Positions 8,268 to 18,324 of a stretch of 64,000 nucleotides of DNA are shown here, piece after piece; position 1 is the stretch's first letter; each line of letters starts with the position of its first letter. The stretch comes from Intestinibacter bartlettii (GTDB lineage: Bacteria > Bacillota > Clostridia > Peptostreptococcales > Peptostreptococcaceae): assembly GCF_000154445.1 (NCBI RefSeq), contig NZ_DS499567.1. One strand, given 5' to 3'. The notes beneath the pieces are model-generated. The model saw only the letters and a list, made by a program, of their open reading frames with translations. It searched no databases and was not told the origin of the DNA. The translations under genes and the position numbers were made by a program.

Positions 8268-9327
8268 GTGAGCCTAAGGTAAGTGTTATAGTTCCAGTAT
8301 ATAATTGTGAAAAGTATATAGAAAGATGTATGGATAGCTTAATTAATCAAACCCTTGCAGATATAGAAATTATAGTTATAGATGACGAATCAAAAGATAC
8401 AACTTTTGAAATTTTAAAAGAGTATGAAAAAAAAGATAAGAGAATAAAGCTAATGACTAAAAAGAATAGTGGTGTTTCGAGTAGTAGAAATAAAGGAATA
8501 GAAATAGCCACTGGAAAATACATAGCTTTTGTTGATGGTGATGATTGGATAGATTTAGATTGTCTTGAGAAAATGTATGAAGTTGCAGAGAAAAATCAAA
8601 CAGATATTACTATATGTTCTTATACTAGAGAATTTAAAGACCATTCAAAACCGAAAAATATTAATTTAAAAGAAGATAAAGTATATGAAGATGAAGATTT
8701 AAAGATATTACATAGAAAATTAGTTGGGCCGATAAAAGAAGAATTCTCACAACCTGAAAGTTTAGATTCACTAGGAACAGTGTGGGGAAAGTTATACAAT
8801 AGAGAATTACTTATAAAATCAGACAATAAATTTATAGATTTAAAAGAGATAGGTACTGCTGAAGATACATTATTCAATTTTATGGTATTTAAAATATTAA
8901 AAAATTATCCTTTATAGATAAATGTTTTTATCATTATTGGAAAGAAAATGAGGACTCTATAACTACTAAATATAACCCCAATATATTTGAACAATGGAAG
9001 AACTTATTTAAATATATGGAAAATTTCATTAAGGAAAACAATCTAGATGAAAATTTTTTAGAGGCATTAAATAATAGGATTTGTATAGGAGTTCTAGGAA
9101 TTGGATTAAACCAATGTAAAAAAGAGAATGAAATAAATACTATAAATAGAGTAAAGAATTTAAAGCAGGTTTTAAATGATAGCCAAATGAGAAAGGCATA
9201 TTCAAATTTAGAATTAAAATATTTTCCTGTTCATTGGAAAATTTTTTATTGCTTTAATAAATATCGAATGGCATTACCTTCTTATATGATGCTAAAAATT
9301 ATGAGTATTTTAAGAAAAAAAATATAA
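8264..9327 (+). pseudogene. Glycosyltransferase family 2, frameshifted
   Basis: One GT2 gene split by a single-base loss. The first part (8264-8917) has the GT-A fold start VSVIVPVYNCEKYIERCMDS, the nucleotide-binding IDDESKDTT and the metal-binding VDGDD. It ends prematurely at a tag. Translation continues in the next frame from about 8905 (IDKCFYHYWKENEDSI) to 9327. Adding one A to the A6 run at 8899-8904 restores a continuous protein of about 354 residues (LKKLSFIDKCFYHYW). It could be a true inactivating mutation, a phase-variable tract or a sequencing error. The four-base overlap with the previous gene suggests translational coupling. Confidence 0.8.
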
Positions 9328-9345
9328 TATTGGAGGTTCCAAATT

Positions 9346-10157
9346 ATGAATCCAAAAGTTTCAATCATAATGGGGATATATAACTGTGAATCAACTTTGG
9401 AAGAAGCTATAGAATCAATAATAAAGCAAACATATGAAAATTGGGAGCTTATAATGTGTGATGATTGCTCAAGTGATGGGACTTTTGAAGTTGCTAAAAA
9501 GTATAAAAAAAAATATCCAGATAAAATAAAATTAATAAAAAACGAAAAAAACATAACACTAGGTCCTACATTAAATAGATGTATGGAATATGTTGAAGGA
9601 AAATATATTGCAAGACAAATGGAGATGACTTTTCACATAGAGAAAGATTAGAAAAACAAGTCAAAATATTAGAAGAAGATAATAGTCTTGCAGCTGTTGG
9701 TACAAATATGATTTCTTTTGATGAAAATGGAGAACATGGTGTACATTCATTGCCTGAAAAAGTAGATACTGATTATTATTTAAAAAGGGGAGTTATATTT
9801 TTTCATGCAACATTGTTAATTAGAACAGAAGTTATGAAAAAGCTAAATGGTTATACAGATAAGTGGTATGCTGTTCAAGCTGAGGATTATGAGCTTTGGT
9901 CTAGATTTTTGAAAGAAGGATATAAAGGTTTTAACTTACATGAAAATTTATATTATGTAAGGGAAGATTTAAATACTTATAAAAGAAAGAATATAAAAAG
10001 AAGATTAAGAGGTCTAGTTTTAAGATTTAATGTAAATAAATCTCTAAATGCACCTGTTAAGATTTACTTTTATATGCTAAAGGATATTATAGCTTTATTT
10101 ATACCTAGATCTGTTTTTATAAAATATTATAGAAAGAAAATGAATACACAAATTTAG
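9346..10157 (+). pseudogene. Glycosyltransferase family 2, frameshifted at catalytic motif
   Basis: A GT2 gene in two frames. The first part (9346-9651) starts VSIIMGIYNCESTLEEAIESI and carries CDDCSSDGT. The second (open from about 9620, tracked from 9708) contains FFHATLLIRTEVM and AEDYELWSRF, typical of the GT2 C-terminal half. One missing base at about 9616-9619 breaks the frame exactly where the metal-binding RQDGDD should be read. Inserting a G after 'agacaa' gives that motif and about 270 continuous residues. GGAGG precedes the ATG. As written, the gene cannot make a working enzyme. Confidence 0.8.
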
Positions 10158-10169
10158 GGAGGAAATAAA

Positions 10170-11297
10170 ATGCCAGTATATTATTTTAGTTTAGTTTGGG
10201 TTAGTGTATGGGGAATAATATCTAATATTACAAGTAAGCAGGTAAAAATATCTAATGAAATTTATGAAAATAGATCAAGATTATTAATAGCTATTATAGC
10301 GATTTTACCAATTATAATATTTGCAGGATGTAGAAGTAGCGTTGCTGATACAGCTGTTTATATTAATGGGTTTGAGAATTATCCTAATAATTTATCATTA
10401 GTATATAATATGATTTTCGATGGAAGTAGAAGGGATCCTGGATTTTTATTTATATCAGTATTAATCAAACAGTTTATATCTACTGATTATACAGTGTGGT
10501 TATCAATAATAGCAGTTATAAGTGGATTAGGTGTGATGATTCCATTATATAAATATTCTTGTAACTTTGGCATAAGTATTTTCTTATTTGTAGCATCATG
10601 CCAATTTACATGGATGTTTAATGGTATGAGACAGTTCTTAGTAGCATCAATTATATTTGGATGTACAGGATTAATTTTAAGAAAAAAATTTATTCCATAT
10701 GTGATAATAGTATGTTTGTTATCAACTATACATACTTCAGCACTTATTTTACTTCCAGCTTACTTTATTGTAACTGGTGAACCATGGGATAAAAGAACAA
10801 TATTATTTATATGTTTAATTATTTTAGCAATGTTATTTACAAGTAAATTTACTGGATTATTAGAAGATGCAGTTGAAAATACTAATTATGCTAGTTCTAT
10901 GGAAGAGTTTAAATCAGCTGATGATGGTACAAATCCTATCAGAATATTGGTAGAATCAGTTCCTATAATAATTGCATTTGTATATAGAAATAAAATAAAA
11001 GATAAACTTACACCAATTATAAAGTTAAGTATAAATATGTCATTGGTAGCTAGTGGACTGTATATAATATCTAAGATTGCACGAAGTGGGATTATGCTAG
11101 GAAGATTACCCATATATTTTTCAATGTATAATTTGATTTTATTACCATGGCTTATTAAAAATATATTTAATAAAGAGGAAAAAAGATTAGTTTATTATCT
11201 TATGATAGTATTATACATTGCATTTTTCTATTATCAAATGGTCATTACATGGAAAGGATTTGGATATGCAAGTAAAGTATTAGGATTAGCATATTAG
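10170..11297 (+). CDS. EpsG-family polysaccharide polymerase (Wzy-type)
   Basis: A 375-residue polytopic membrane protein with roughly ten hydrophobic segments. The EpsG signature is visible: an early AGCRSSVADTAVYINGF loop, RRDPGFLF, and FNGMRQFLVASI followed by HTSALILLPAYF. Proteins of this family join lipid-linked repeat units outside the membrane. No other polymerase candidate occurs in the locus, which supports the assignment. GGAGG lies 7 bases before the ATG. It follows the broken GT2 gene by 12 bases. Confidence 0.87.
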   Translation: MPVYYFSLVWVSVWGIISNITSKQVKISNEIYENRSRLLIAIIAILPIIIFAGCRSSVADTAVYINGFENYPNNLSLVYNMIFDGSRRDPGFLFISVLIKQFISTDYTVWLSIIAVISGLGVMIPLYKYSCNFGISIFLFVASCQFTWMFNGMRQFLVASIIFGCTGLILRKKFIPYVIIVCLLSTIHTSALILLPAYFIVTGEPWDKRTILFICLIILAMLFTSKFTGLLEDAVENTNYASSMEEFKSADDGTNPIRILVESVPIIIAFVYRNKIKDKLTPIIKLSINMSLVASGLYIISKIARSGIMLGRLPIYFSMYNLILLPWLIKNIFNKEEKRLVYYLMIVLYIAFFYYQMVITWKGFGYASKVLGLAY

Positions 11298-11320
11298 TTA
11301 GTATAAGTGGAGGAGTAAAC

Positions 11321-12046
11321 ATGAGTTATGGTGAAATACCTAAATTTATACATTATTGCTGGTTTGGGAGAAAAGAAAAGCCAGCAAAAGTTAAAGAGTG
11401 TATAAATAGTTGGCATAAATATTTAGATGACTATGAATTTATAGAATGGAATGAAGATAATTTTGATATAAATTGTAATGACTATGTAAAGCAAGCATAT
11501 CAAGAAAAAAAGTATGCTTATGTTAGCGATTACGCAAGGATAAATGCATTATATAATTTAGGTGGAATATATATGGATACTGATGTAATGGTATATAAAT
11601 CTTTTAATAACCTTTTGGATAATAAATGTATTTTAGGGTTTGAAGAAGAAAATTATATAGCAACTAGTTTTATGGCATGTATCCCAAAACATAATTTAAT
11701 AAAAGAATTCATAGATGAATATGAAAGTTTAAATTTTTATAACCACGATAAAAGTTTGAACTTGACTACAAATGTAAAGAGATTAACAAAAATATTAGAA
11801 GATAAGGGTCTTATTAGGAATAATAAATTTCAATATATTGATGATATAAGTATATATCCACAAGAATATTTTTCTCCATATGATTACGCTAATTATATAA
11901 AAAAAAATACAGAAAATACTTATTGCGAACACTTATTTTTAGTAAGTTGGCTACCATGGAATATAAAGATAAAAAAAGCATTAAAAAAAATACTTATTCC
12001 CATAATAGGAATAAATAATATGAATAAGTTAAGAAAATTAAAATAA
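11321..12046 (+). CDS. Glycosyltransferase family 32-like (Gly_transf_sug)
   Basis: A 241-residue enzyme starting IPKFIHYCWFGRKEKPAK, the hallmark of the OCH1/capsular GT32 family. A DYARINALYNLGGIYMDTDVMV block contains the DXD metal motif (DTD, near residue 88). These enzymes usually transfer a galactose, mannose or glucose from a nucleotide sugar. The C-terminus is basic (KIKKALKKILIPIIG), which suggests peripheral membrane binding. GGAGG lies 8 bases upstream of the ATG. Confidence 0.88.
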   Translation: MSYGEIPKFIHYCWFGRKEKPAKVKECINSWHKYLDDYEFIEWNEDNFDINCNDYVKQAYQEKKYAYVSDYARINALYNLGGIYMDTDVMVYKSFNNLLDNKCILGFEEENYIATSFMACIPKHNLIKEFIDEYESLNFYNHDKSLNLTTNVKRLTKILEDKGLIRNNKFQYIDDISIYPQEYFSPYDYANYIKKNTENTYCEHLFLVSWLPWNIKIKKALKKILIPIIGINNMNKLRKLK

Positions 12047-12076
12047 AGATATTACCTAATATGAGGAGATTAAAAG

Positions 12077-13066
12077 GTGGAAAATATAAGTTATGCAATT
12101 ATAATTAGAACTATTGGAAAAGCAAATGAAAAATATCTTAAATTATTAGAGAGTATAAAAAAACTAAAACCACAACCTAGGGAGGTAATAGTAGTTCTAC
12201 CAGAAGGATATGATGAACCAAAGGAACAGCTAGGGTACGAGAAGTTTGTATATTCAAAAAAAGGAATGGTTAGTCAACGTTTATATGGATTACATCAAAC
12301 AGATGCAGAATGTGTATTATTTTGTGATGATGATATTAGTTTTGAATCAAACTATATACAAAAATTATATAAACCTATAAAAGATGGACTAGCAGATGCA
12401 ACAGTTGGACCGTTATTAGAATTCTTTCCTCAAAAGGGAATAAGAAGTATTATATCTATGATACTGGCTGGGGCTATGCCGACATTATTAAATAAGAAAA
12501 AATATACAAAGATATTAAGAGGGTCTGGTTGGAGTTATAACCGTATTAATTTAGAAAATTGCAATGAATATTATGAGACAGAATCTGCTGCATGGACAAA
12601 CTTTTTTATAAAAAGGGATGTTATGCTGAAGTTAGAATTTGAAAAGGAATTATGGCTAGACAAGTTTGGATATGCAGCACTAGATGATCAAACTATGTTT
12701 TATAAGTTATATAAAATGGGTTATAAAACTTTGGTTGTTACAAATGCTATTTATCATCATGAAGATGCTAGGACATCTGTACAGGATTTAAAATTGGAAC
12801 ATATTTATGCCGATGGATTTAATCATTATATATTTTGGCACAGATTTATATATAACCTAGATACTTATAGTGGAAAGATATTAGATAAAATTTGCTTTGA
12901 TTATTGGTATATAGCAAATGTAAGCTATAAATTTATTCGAAATTATAAACAAAAAGATATTTATAAGACGTTTAGAAAAGGCGTTAAAGATGCAAAAAAG
13001 TATATACTTACAAACGAGTATAAATCTTTACCTAATATAAAGTTAAAAGATGAATTGAGGGATTAA
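12077..13066 (+). CDS. Glycosyltransferase family 2-like
   Basis: A 329-residue GT-A-type transferase. It opens SYAIIIRTIGKANEKYLKLLESI, then has EVIVVLPEGYDEP, a CVLFCDDDISFES segment (metal-binding DDD near residue 80) and a later AALDDQTMFYKLYKMGYK, which matches the ED/DDQ catalytic-base region of GT2 enzymes. The start is a GTG at 12077 with GAGGAG about 9 bases before. The donor and acceptor cannot be told. It ends two bases before the next gene. Confidence 0.8.
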   Translation: MENISYAIIIRTIGKANEKYLKLLESIKKLKPQPREVIVVLPEGYDEPKEQLGYEKFVYSKKGMVSQRLYGLHQTDAECVLFCDDDISFESNYIQKLYKPIKDGLADATVGPLLEFFPQKGIRSIISMILAGAMPTLLNKKKYTKILRGSGWSYNRINLENCNEYYETESAAWTNFFIKRDVMLKLEFEKELWLDKFGYAALDDQTMFYKLYKMGYKTLVVTNAIYHHEDARTSVQDLKLEHIYADGFNHYIFWHRFIYNLDTYSGKILDKICFDYWYIANVSYKFIRNYKQKDIYKTFRKGVKDAKKYILTNEYKSLPNIKLKDELRD

Positions 13067-13067
13067 T

Positions 13068-14258
13068 TTGAAAAAAAATATATTAGTTTATACATATAAT
13101 TTAGATATAGGTGGGATAGAACGTAGTTTAATAGCCTTATTAAATTCTATAGATTATGAAAAATATAATGTAGATTTGTATATGTTTAAGCATGAAGGTG
13201 AATTTATGAAAGATATTCCGAATAAAGTGAACTTGTTGGAGGAAGATGAAATAACAACTTATTCAGGGATACCTATAGTAGATGTATTTAAAAAAGGAAA
13301 TTTATATATTGGATTTGGCAGATTAAAAGCTAAATTAATGTGTTTATTTAATGAAAAAATATTACATAAAAAAGTTAGTGGAGAGTATATGAGTCAAATA
13401 ACATATCCACTTTTTGGTAGGAAAATGAAAAAGTTAAAAAAACATTATGATATAGCATTAAGTTTTTACTGGCCACATTATTTTGTAAAGGAAAATGTAA
13501 ATGCTAATATTAAATTAGGATGGATTCATACTGATTATTCAAAAATTTTTCCTAATCAAAAAAGAGAGCTGGAAATGTGGAGTGATATAGATTATGTTGT
13601 AGCCGTTTCAGAAGATTGTAAAAATACTTTTTTAAGATATTATCCTATGTTAAAAGATAAAACAATTGTTGTAGAAAACATACTTTCAGAAAAATATATA
13701 AGAAATGCTGCAGAAAAATTTGATGTAAATGAAGAAATAGATTTTAGTAGCAATGTTATTTGCAGTATAGGAAGGTTCTGCGAAGCAAAAAATTTTGTAA
13801 ATATACCAAAAGTATGTAGAATTATATTAGATAAGGGTATTGATATTAAATGGTATTTGGTTGGGTATGGTCCAGAAGAAAATAATATAAGAAAAGCTAT
13901 AAAAGAAAACAATGTAGAAAAAAATGTTATAATATTAGGCAAAAAGGAAAATCCATATCCATATATTAAAGCTTGTGATATATATGTACAGCCATCAAAT
14001 TATGAAGGAAAATGTGTATGCGTTAGGGAAGCACAAATACTTTGTAAACCTGTTTTAATTACTAATTATGAAACGGCAACAAGTCAAGTAAATAATGGCA
14101 AGGATGGAGTAATAGTTAATATAGATAATAATGATATTGCAGAAGGAATTATAAATATAATAAGTAATCAAGATTTGAGAGAAAATTTAATGAATTATTG
14201 TAAAACATATAATTTTGGTAATCAAGATGAGTTAAAAAAAATAGAAAACCTAATTTAA
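13068..14258 (+). CDS. Glycosyltransferase family 4
   Basis: A 396-residue GT-B enzyme. The start MKKNILVYTYNLDIGGIERSLIALL has the GG(I)ER loop of GT4 proteins. The C-terminal half carries ICSIGRFCEAKNFVNIP and VQPSNYEGKCVCVREAQILCKPVLITNY, the donor-nucleotide site. It begins with TTG (13068) after GAGGGA. A second enzyme of the same general type follows 12 bases later. The sugar specificity is unknown. Confidence 0.87.
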   Translation: MKKNILVYTYNLDIGGIERSLIALLNSIDYEKYNVDLYMFKHEGEFMKDIPNKVNLLEEDEITTYSGIPIVDVFKKGNLYIGFGRLKAKLMCLFNEKILHKKVSGEYMSQITYPLFGRKMKKLKKHYDIALSFYWPHYFVKENVNANIKLGWIHTDYSKIFPNQKRELEMWSDIDYVVAVSEDCKNTFLRYYPMLKDKTIVVENILSEKYIRNAAEKFDVNEEIDFSSNVICSIGRFCEAKNFVNIPKVCRIILDKGIDIKWYLVGYGPEENNIRKAIKENNVEKNVIILGKKENPYPYIKACDIYVQPSNYEGKCVCVREAQILCKPVLITNYETATSQVNNGKDGVIVNIDNNDIAEGIINIISNQDLRENLMNYCKTYNFGNQDELKKIENLI

Positions 14259-14270
14259 GAGGAAATTGTT

Positions 14271-15344
14271 ATGAAATTATTACTAATATTAGAAAACATA
14301 AATATAGTTGGTGGTATTGAAAGAGTAGTTAATATGTTATCTAATTATTTTTATAATGAGTTTAATTATGAAATTAAGATTGTATCTATTTTTTCACAAA
14401 AGGATGATTTATTTTTTGATTTTGCAAAAGGAATAAAAATAGTACATTATGGAGAAAAATATAGAACTTTTGAAAATAAAAGAGATGAAAATATATATTA
14501 TAAAAAAATTTTAGAAGATATATTAAATGCTAGTGAATTCGATATAGTGATGACTTTTTATACTCATATAAGTAAGGCAGTTATAAAAAATAAGAAGATT
14601 ATTGGAAATTCAAAAATAGTTCTGACTGAACATACAGATTATTATAAGTCTAGTTGGTTAGGAAGAATAATGAAAGCAATATTATATCGTAGAGCAGATA
14701 AATTTGTTGTTTTATCAGAAGAATATAGAAAACTGTATAGTAGATATTTAAATAATGTTATTACAATATCAAATCCAATTTCATTTACTACAGATAAAAT
14801 TTCAAACTTAAAAAATAAAAAAATAATATCTTTAGGACGATTAGACACTTCTAAAGGATTTGATAGAATTATAGATATATTCAAATTAATCGATTATAAA
14901 TGTAAAGGATGGAAATGGGAAATATATGGTGAAGGTAATCAATATGAAATACTATATGAAAAAATTAAAGATAATGGACTAAGTGATAAGGTTATTTTAA
15001 AACCATTTACTTCAAATGTAAAAAAAGAATTGCTTAATTCATCAATATATGCATTAACATCCAGATATGAAGGTTTACCACTAGTTCTTTTAGAAGCCCA
15101 AGAATGTGGTTTGCCTTGTATAAGTTTTGATATATTATCAGCTAGACCAATAATATATAATAATATAAATGGAATAATGGTTTCTGATGGAAATATAGAA
15201 GCATTTGCTGATAAACTAGTAGAATTGATTGAGGATTATGATAAACGTAAGAAGCTAGGTGAAAATGCAAAAAATAATGCAAAAAATTATCATATTGATT
15301 ATATTTGTAATAAATGGAGAGAGTTATTTGAAAGTATTTTGTAA
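14271..15344 (+). CDS. Glycosyltransferase family 4
   Basis: A 357-residue GT-B enzyme with NIVGGIERVVNMLSNYF at the N-terminus, EHTDYYKSSWLG in the first half, and IISLGRLDTSKGFDRIIDIF and SRYEGLPLVLLEAQECGLPCISFD in the second half. The EGLPLVLLEA stretch is the classic GT4 E-x7-E region. AGAGGA lies 8 bases before the ATG. It follows another GT4 gene and precedes the phosphoesterase. Base composition is very A/T-rich, like the rest of the locus interior. Confidence 0.88.
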   Translation: MKLLLILENINIVGGIERVVNMLSNYFYNEFNYEIKIVSIFSQKDDLFFDFAKGIKIVHYGEKYRTFENKRDENIYYKKILEDILNASEFDIVMTFYTHISKAVIKNKKIIGNSKIVLTEHTDYYKSSWLGRIMKAILYRRADKFVVLSEEYRKLYSRYLNNVITISNPISFTTDKISNLKNKKIISLGRLDTSKGFDRIIDIFKLIDYKCKGWKWEIYGEGNQYEILYEKIKDNGLSDKVILKPFTSNVKKELLNSSIYALTSRYEGLPLVLLEAQECGLPCISFDILSARPIIYNNINGIMVSDGNIEAFADKLVELIEDYDKRKKLGENAKNNAKNYHIDYICNKWRELFESIL

Positions 15345-15365
15345 TATGCAAAGAGGGTGTGATAT

Positions 15366-16256
15366 ATGAATCAGCAGAAAGAAAAGAAAAATATAATTTT
15401 AATATTATTAACTATATTTATTATAGTTAGTGTCTTTTGTATCTATGAAATATATATATCTTATAAAGGTTTAATAGTTAATAATTATTGTATAAAAACT
15501 AATGAGATTAGTAATAACTCAAATATAAAATTTGCTGTTATTGGAGATTTACATAATTATGAATTCAATGATGATAATCAAGTTTTAATAGAAAAAATAA
15601 AAAAACAACATCCTAATCTAATATTTATTGCAGGGGATATGTTAAATAGTGATTCTGAAAATAGTGATATTGTTATATGTCTTGTTAAAAAACTTGTTAA
15701 AATTGCACCAGTATATTATGCATTAGGAAATCATGAATTTGATTATATTAAAAATAGAGATTCGCGTTTAGTTGGGAAAATAGAAAATACAGGAGCAGTT
15801 GTATTAGAAAATAAATATAAAGATATTATTATAAAGGGAGAAACATTACGCATTGGAGGTATGTTTTCATATGCATTTGGAAAAGAAGATAAGGTTGATA
15901 AGAAAACCATGGATAAAAATGTGTATCGTTTTCTAGAAGAATTTCAAAATACATCAAATTACAAGATAATGATTAGTCATAGACCAGATAGTTTTATATT
16001 TGGAAATGCATCAGAAGTATGGGATATTAATTTAATTGTAAGTGCACATAACCATGGAGGACAAGTTGTGATTCCATTTTTAGGTGGATTTTATGGCGGT
16101 GATCAAGGGTATCTGCCTAAATATACGCATGGAGTATATAACAAAGGAAAAATGAAAATAGCTATTACAAGTGGTTTAAGCTCTAATCTTAAGAAATTAC
16201 CTAGATTTAATAATAGACCAGAGATTATGATAATAGATATTAATGGGGAAAAATAG
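15366..16256 (+). CDS. Membrane-anchored metallophosphoesterase (cps copy)
   Basis: A 296-residue calcineurin-like phosphoesterase. One N-terminal membrane helix (about 9-30) places the enzyme outside the membrane. The metal motifs are in order: GDLHNYEFN, AGDML, GNHEFDY, SHRPDS and SAHNHGGQ (the usual last motif is GHTHGGQ). It is strikingly similar to the protein at 49510-50403 along its whole length, including GGFYGGDQGY and KLPRFNN. A phosphoesterase inside a run of glycosyltransferases suggests a role in lipid-linked sugar or undecaprenyl pyrophosphate recycling, or removal of a phosphate from the polymer. This is inference from context. Confidence 0.85.
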   Translation: MNQQKEKKNIILILLTIFIIVSVFCIYEIYISYKGLIVNNYCIKTNEISNNSNIKFAVIGDLHNYEFNDDNQVLIEKIKKQHPNLIFIAGDMLNSDSENSDIVICLVKKLVKIAPVYYALGNHEFDYIKNRDSRLVGKIENTGAVVLENKYKDIIIKGETLRIGGMFSYAFGKEDKVDKKTMDKNVYRFLEEFQNTSNYKIMISHRPDSFIFGNASEVWDINLIVSAHNHGGQVVIPFLGGFYGGDQGYLPKYTHGVYNKGKMKIAITSGLSSNLKKLPRFNNRPEIMIIDINGEK

Positions 16257-16268
16257 AAAGGAGTATAT

Positions 16269-17276
16269 ATGGCAAAGGTTAGTATAGTTGTTCCTATATA
16301 TAATGTAGAAAAATATTTAGAACAATGTGTAGACAGTATAATAAATCAAACATTAAAAGAGATAGAAATCATATTAGTAGATGATGGATCACCAGATAAT
16401 TGTCCTCAAATGTGTGATGAATATGCTAAAAAAGATAGCAGAATAAAAGTAGTACATAAAAAAAATGGTGGACTTAGTTCGGCAAGAAATGCAGGAATAG
16501 AGGTTGCTACTGGTGATTATATTGGATTTGTAGATTCAGATGATTATATAGAATTAGATATGTATGAAAAAATGTACAATATAGCAATAGAAAATAATGT
16601 TGACTTTGTTATGAGTGATTATTATAGGGTTAGTAGTGAAGATAAGGTTAAAGCTACGTTAGATATGGATAAAGGAATATATGATAAAAATAAAATTAAA
16701 AAAGATATATTTCCAACTTTAATAATGGGTGAGTATATAAACTATGGTAGATTATTGGCTGTATGGCATTGTCTATATAAAAGAGAATTATTAGAAAAAA
16801 ACGATTTAACGTTTGATGAAGAAGTTAAGTATTCGGAAGATAATTTGTTTAGTTCAATAATAGGATACAAAGTGAATAATTTTTATTATATGAAGGGAAG
16901 TTATTTATATAACTATAGATATAATCCAAATTCTATTTCTAAAACTTATAAACCTGATGCATGGTCAGTTTATTTAAAAATGAATAATAAATTGAAAGAT
17001 TTATTTTTAAATGTTGAGGATTATGATTTTAGAAATCAATTGTATGCTCATATAATTTATTATGCGTTTAACTGTATAAATCATGTTGGAAATTCAGATA
17101 AGAGTTTTTCTTATAAATATAAAGAGATTAAAAGAATATTAAATACTAAAGAATTAGAGGATGGTTTTAAAAATTTTAAGGCTGGAAATATAAGTACAAA
17201 ATTAAAAATTTCAATATGGATGTTGAAACATAAATTCATAATTAATTATATGATTATAAAGGGTTATATAAAATAG
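16269..17276 (+). CDS. Glycosyltransferase family 2
   Basis: A 335-residue GT2 enzyme with a textbook start, VSIVVPIYNVEKYLEQCVDSIINQT, then VDDGSPDNCPQMCDEYAKKD, NGGLSSARNAGIE and the metal-binding VDSDD (near residue 92). The catalytic-base region reads YSEDNLFSSIIGY. The C-terminal 100 residues are helix-rich and variable, as in capsular GT2 proteins. GGAG lies 7 bases before the ATG. It starts 12 bases after the phosphoesterase. Confidence 0.9.
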   Translation: MAKVSIVVPIYNVEKYLEQCVDSIINQTLKEIEIILVDDGSPDNCPQMCDEYAKKDSRIKVVHKKNGGLSSARNAGIEVATGDYIGFVDSDDYIELDMYEKMYNIAIENNVDFVMSDYYRVSSEDKVKATLDMDKGIYDKNKIKKDIFPTLIMGEYINYGRLLAVWHCLYKRELLEKNDLTFDEEVKYSEDNLFSSIIGYKVNNFYYMKGSYLYNYRYNPNSISKTYKPDAWSVYLKMNNKLKDLFLNVEDYDFRNQLYAHIIYYAFNCINHVGNSDKSFSYKYKEIKRILNTKELEDGFKNFKAGNISTKLKISIWMLKHKFIINYMIIKGYIK

Positions 17277-17297
17277 TTAAAATTTGTGGGGATTGAT

Positions 17298-18320
17298 ATG
17301 ATAAAGATAAGTGTTGTTCTGCCTGTTTATAATAAGGAAATGTATTTAGATAAAACTTTACAATGCATATTGAATCAAAGTTATAAGAACTTTGAAGTTA
17401 TTATCGTGAATGATGGTTCTACTGATAATACTAAAAAGATATGTGATGAATATGTTAAAAAGGATTCGAGAATATCTGTTTATCATATTGAAAATGGTGG
17501 AGTATCTAATGCTAGAAATACAGGACTTAAATATGTAACAGGTGAATATATTCAGTTTATAGATGCGGATGATTGTATCAATGAAGATGTATTTAAGACA
17601 TATATAGAAATACTTGAAAAAGATAGATATGATATTATATTTACTTCTTATAACAAGGTAGATCACGAAGATAAGATATTAAAAGTAGTAGACTTGGAAT
17701 ATAGAGGTTTAAAACCTAAAAAAGACATTTTAAAGAACTTTGTTAAAAATCAAGTTGATACAGGCTATTATGGATGGATTTCTAATAAATTAATTAAAAC
17801 TGATATAGTAATTAAAAATAAAATAAAATTTGATACAAATATATCGTTAGCAGAGGATTTAGATTTTTATTTAGATGTATATAGATATTCAGATAAATAT
17901 TATTTTTCTTATATAAGAAGTTTTAATTATCTTCAAGAAGCTCAAAATTCATCTATGATATTATATGATAATTTAGATTATTATATACAGCTATTAATAA
18001 ATTTAAAAATAAAATATTTTATTGATGATGAAGGATATTATATAGAGGAAAATAAGTCGATAATTGATCAAAGAATAGTTGATTATATTTACTATATAGT
18101 ATTTTATACAGAACTAGATAAAGGTAATATAAAAAATAAAGTAGCAAAAATACATAAAGATAAAGAGATTCATGATAATTTAAATATGAAATTTAAGCTA
18201 ACATTTGAAAACTTAATTGTGTATTTAGTAATAAATGATAAATACAAATCAGTATACAGATTATTATATATTAGAGAAAAGATAAGACAATTAATCAGAG
18301 GGAAAATACATGGAGGATAA
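17298..18320 (+). CDS. Glycosyltransferase family 2
   Basis: A GT2 enzyme of about 340 residues: ISVVLPVYNKEMYLDKTLQCILNQSYKNFEV at the N-terminus, NDGSTDNTKKICDEY, NGGVSNARNTGLKY, the IDADD metal motif and AEDLDFYLDVYRY as catalytic-base region. I prefer the ATG at 17298 over a GTG at 17286, because GGGG at 17288-17291 is correctly placed for the ATG. The 3' end overlaps the first possible start of the pyruvyl transferase gene, whose ribosome site lies inside this coding sequence. Confidence 0.88.
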   Translation: MIKISVVLPVYNKEMYLDKTLQCILNQSYKNFEVIIVNDGSTDNTKKICDEYVKKDSRISVYHIENGGVSNARNTGLKYVTGEYIQFIDADDCINEDVFKTYIEILEKDRYDIIFTSYNKVDHEDKILKVVDLEYRGLKPKKDILKNFVKNQVDTGYYGWISNKLIKTDIVIKNKIKFDTNISLAEDLDFYLDVYRYSDKYYFSYIRSFNYLQEAQNSSMILYDNLDYYIQLLINLKIKYFIDDEGYYIEENKSIIDQRIVDYIYYIVFYTELDKGNIKNKVAKIHKDKEIHDNLNMKFKLTFENLIVYLVINDKYKSVYRLLYIREKIRQLIRGKIHGG

Positions 18321-18324
18321 ATTT

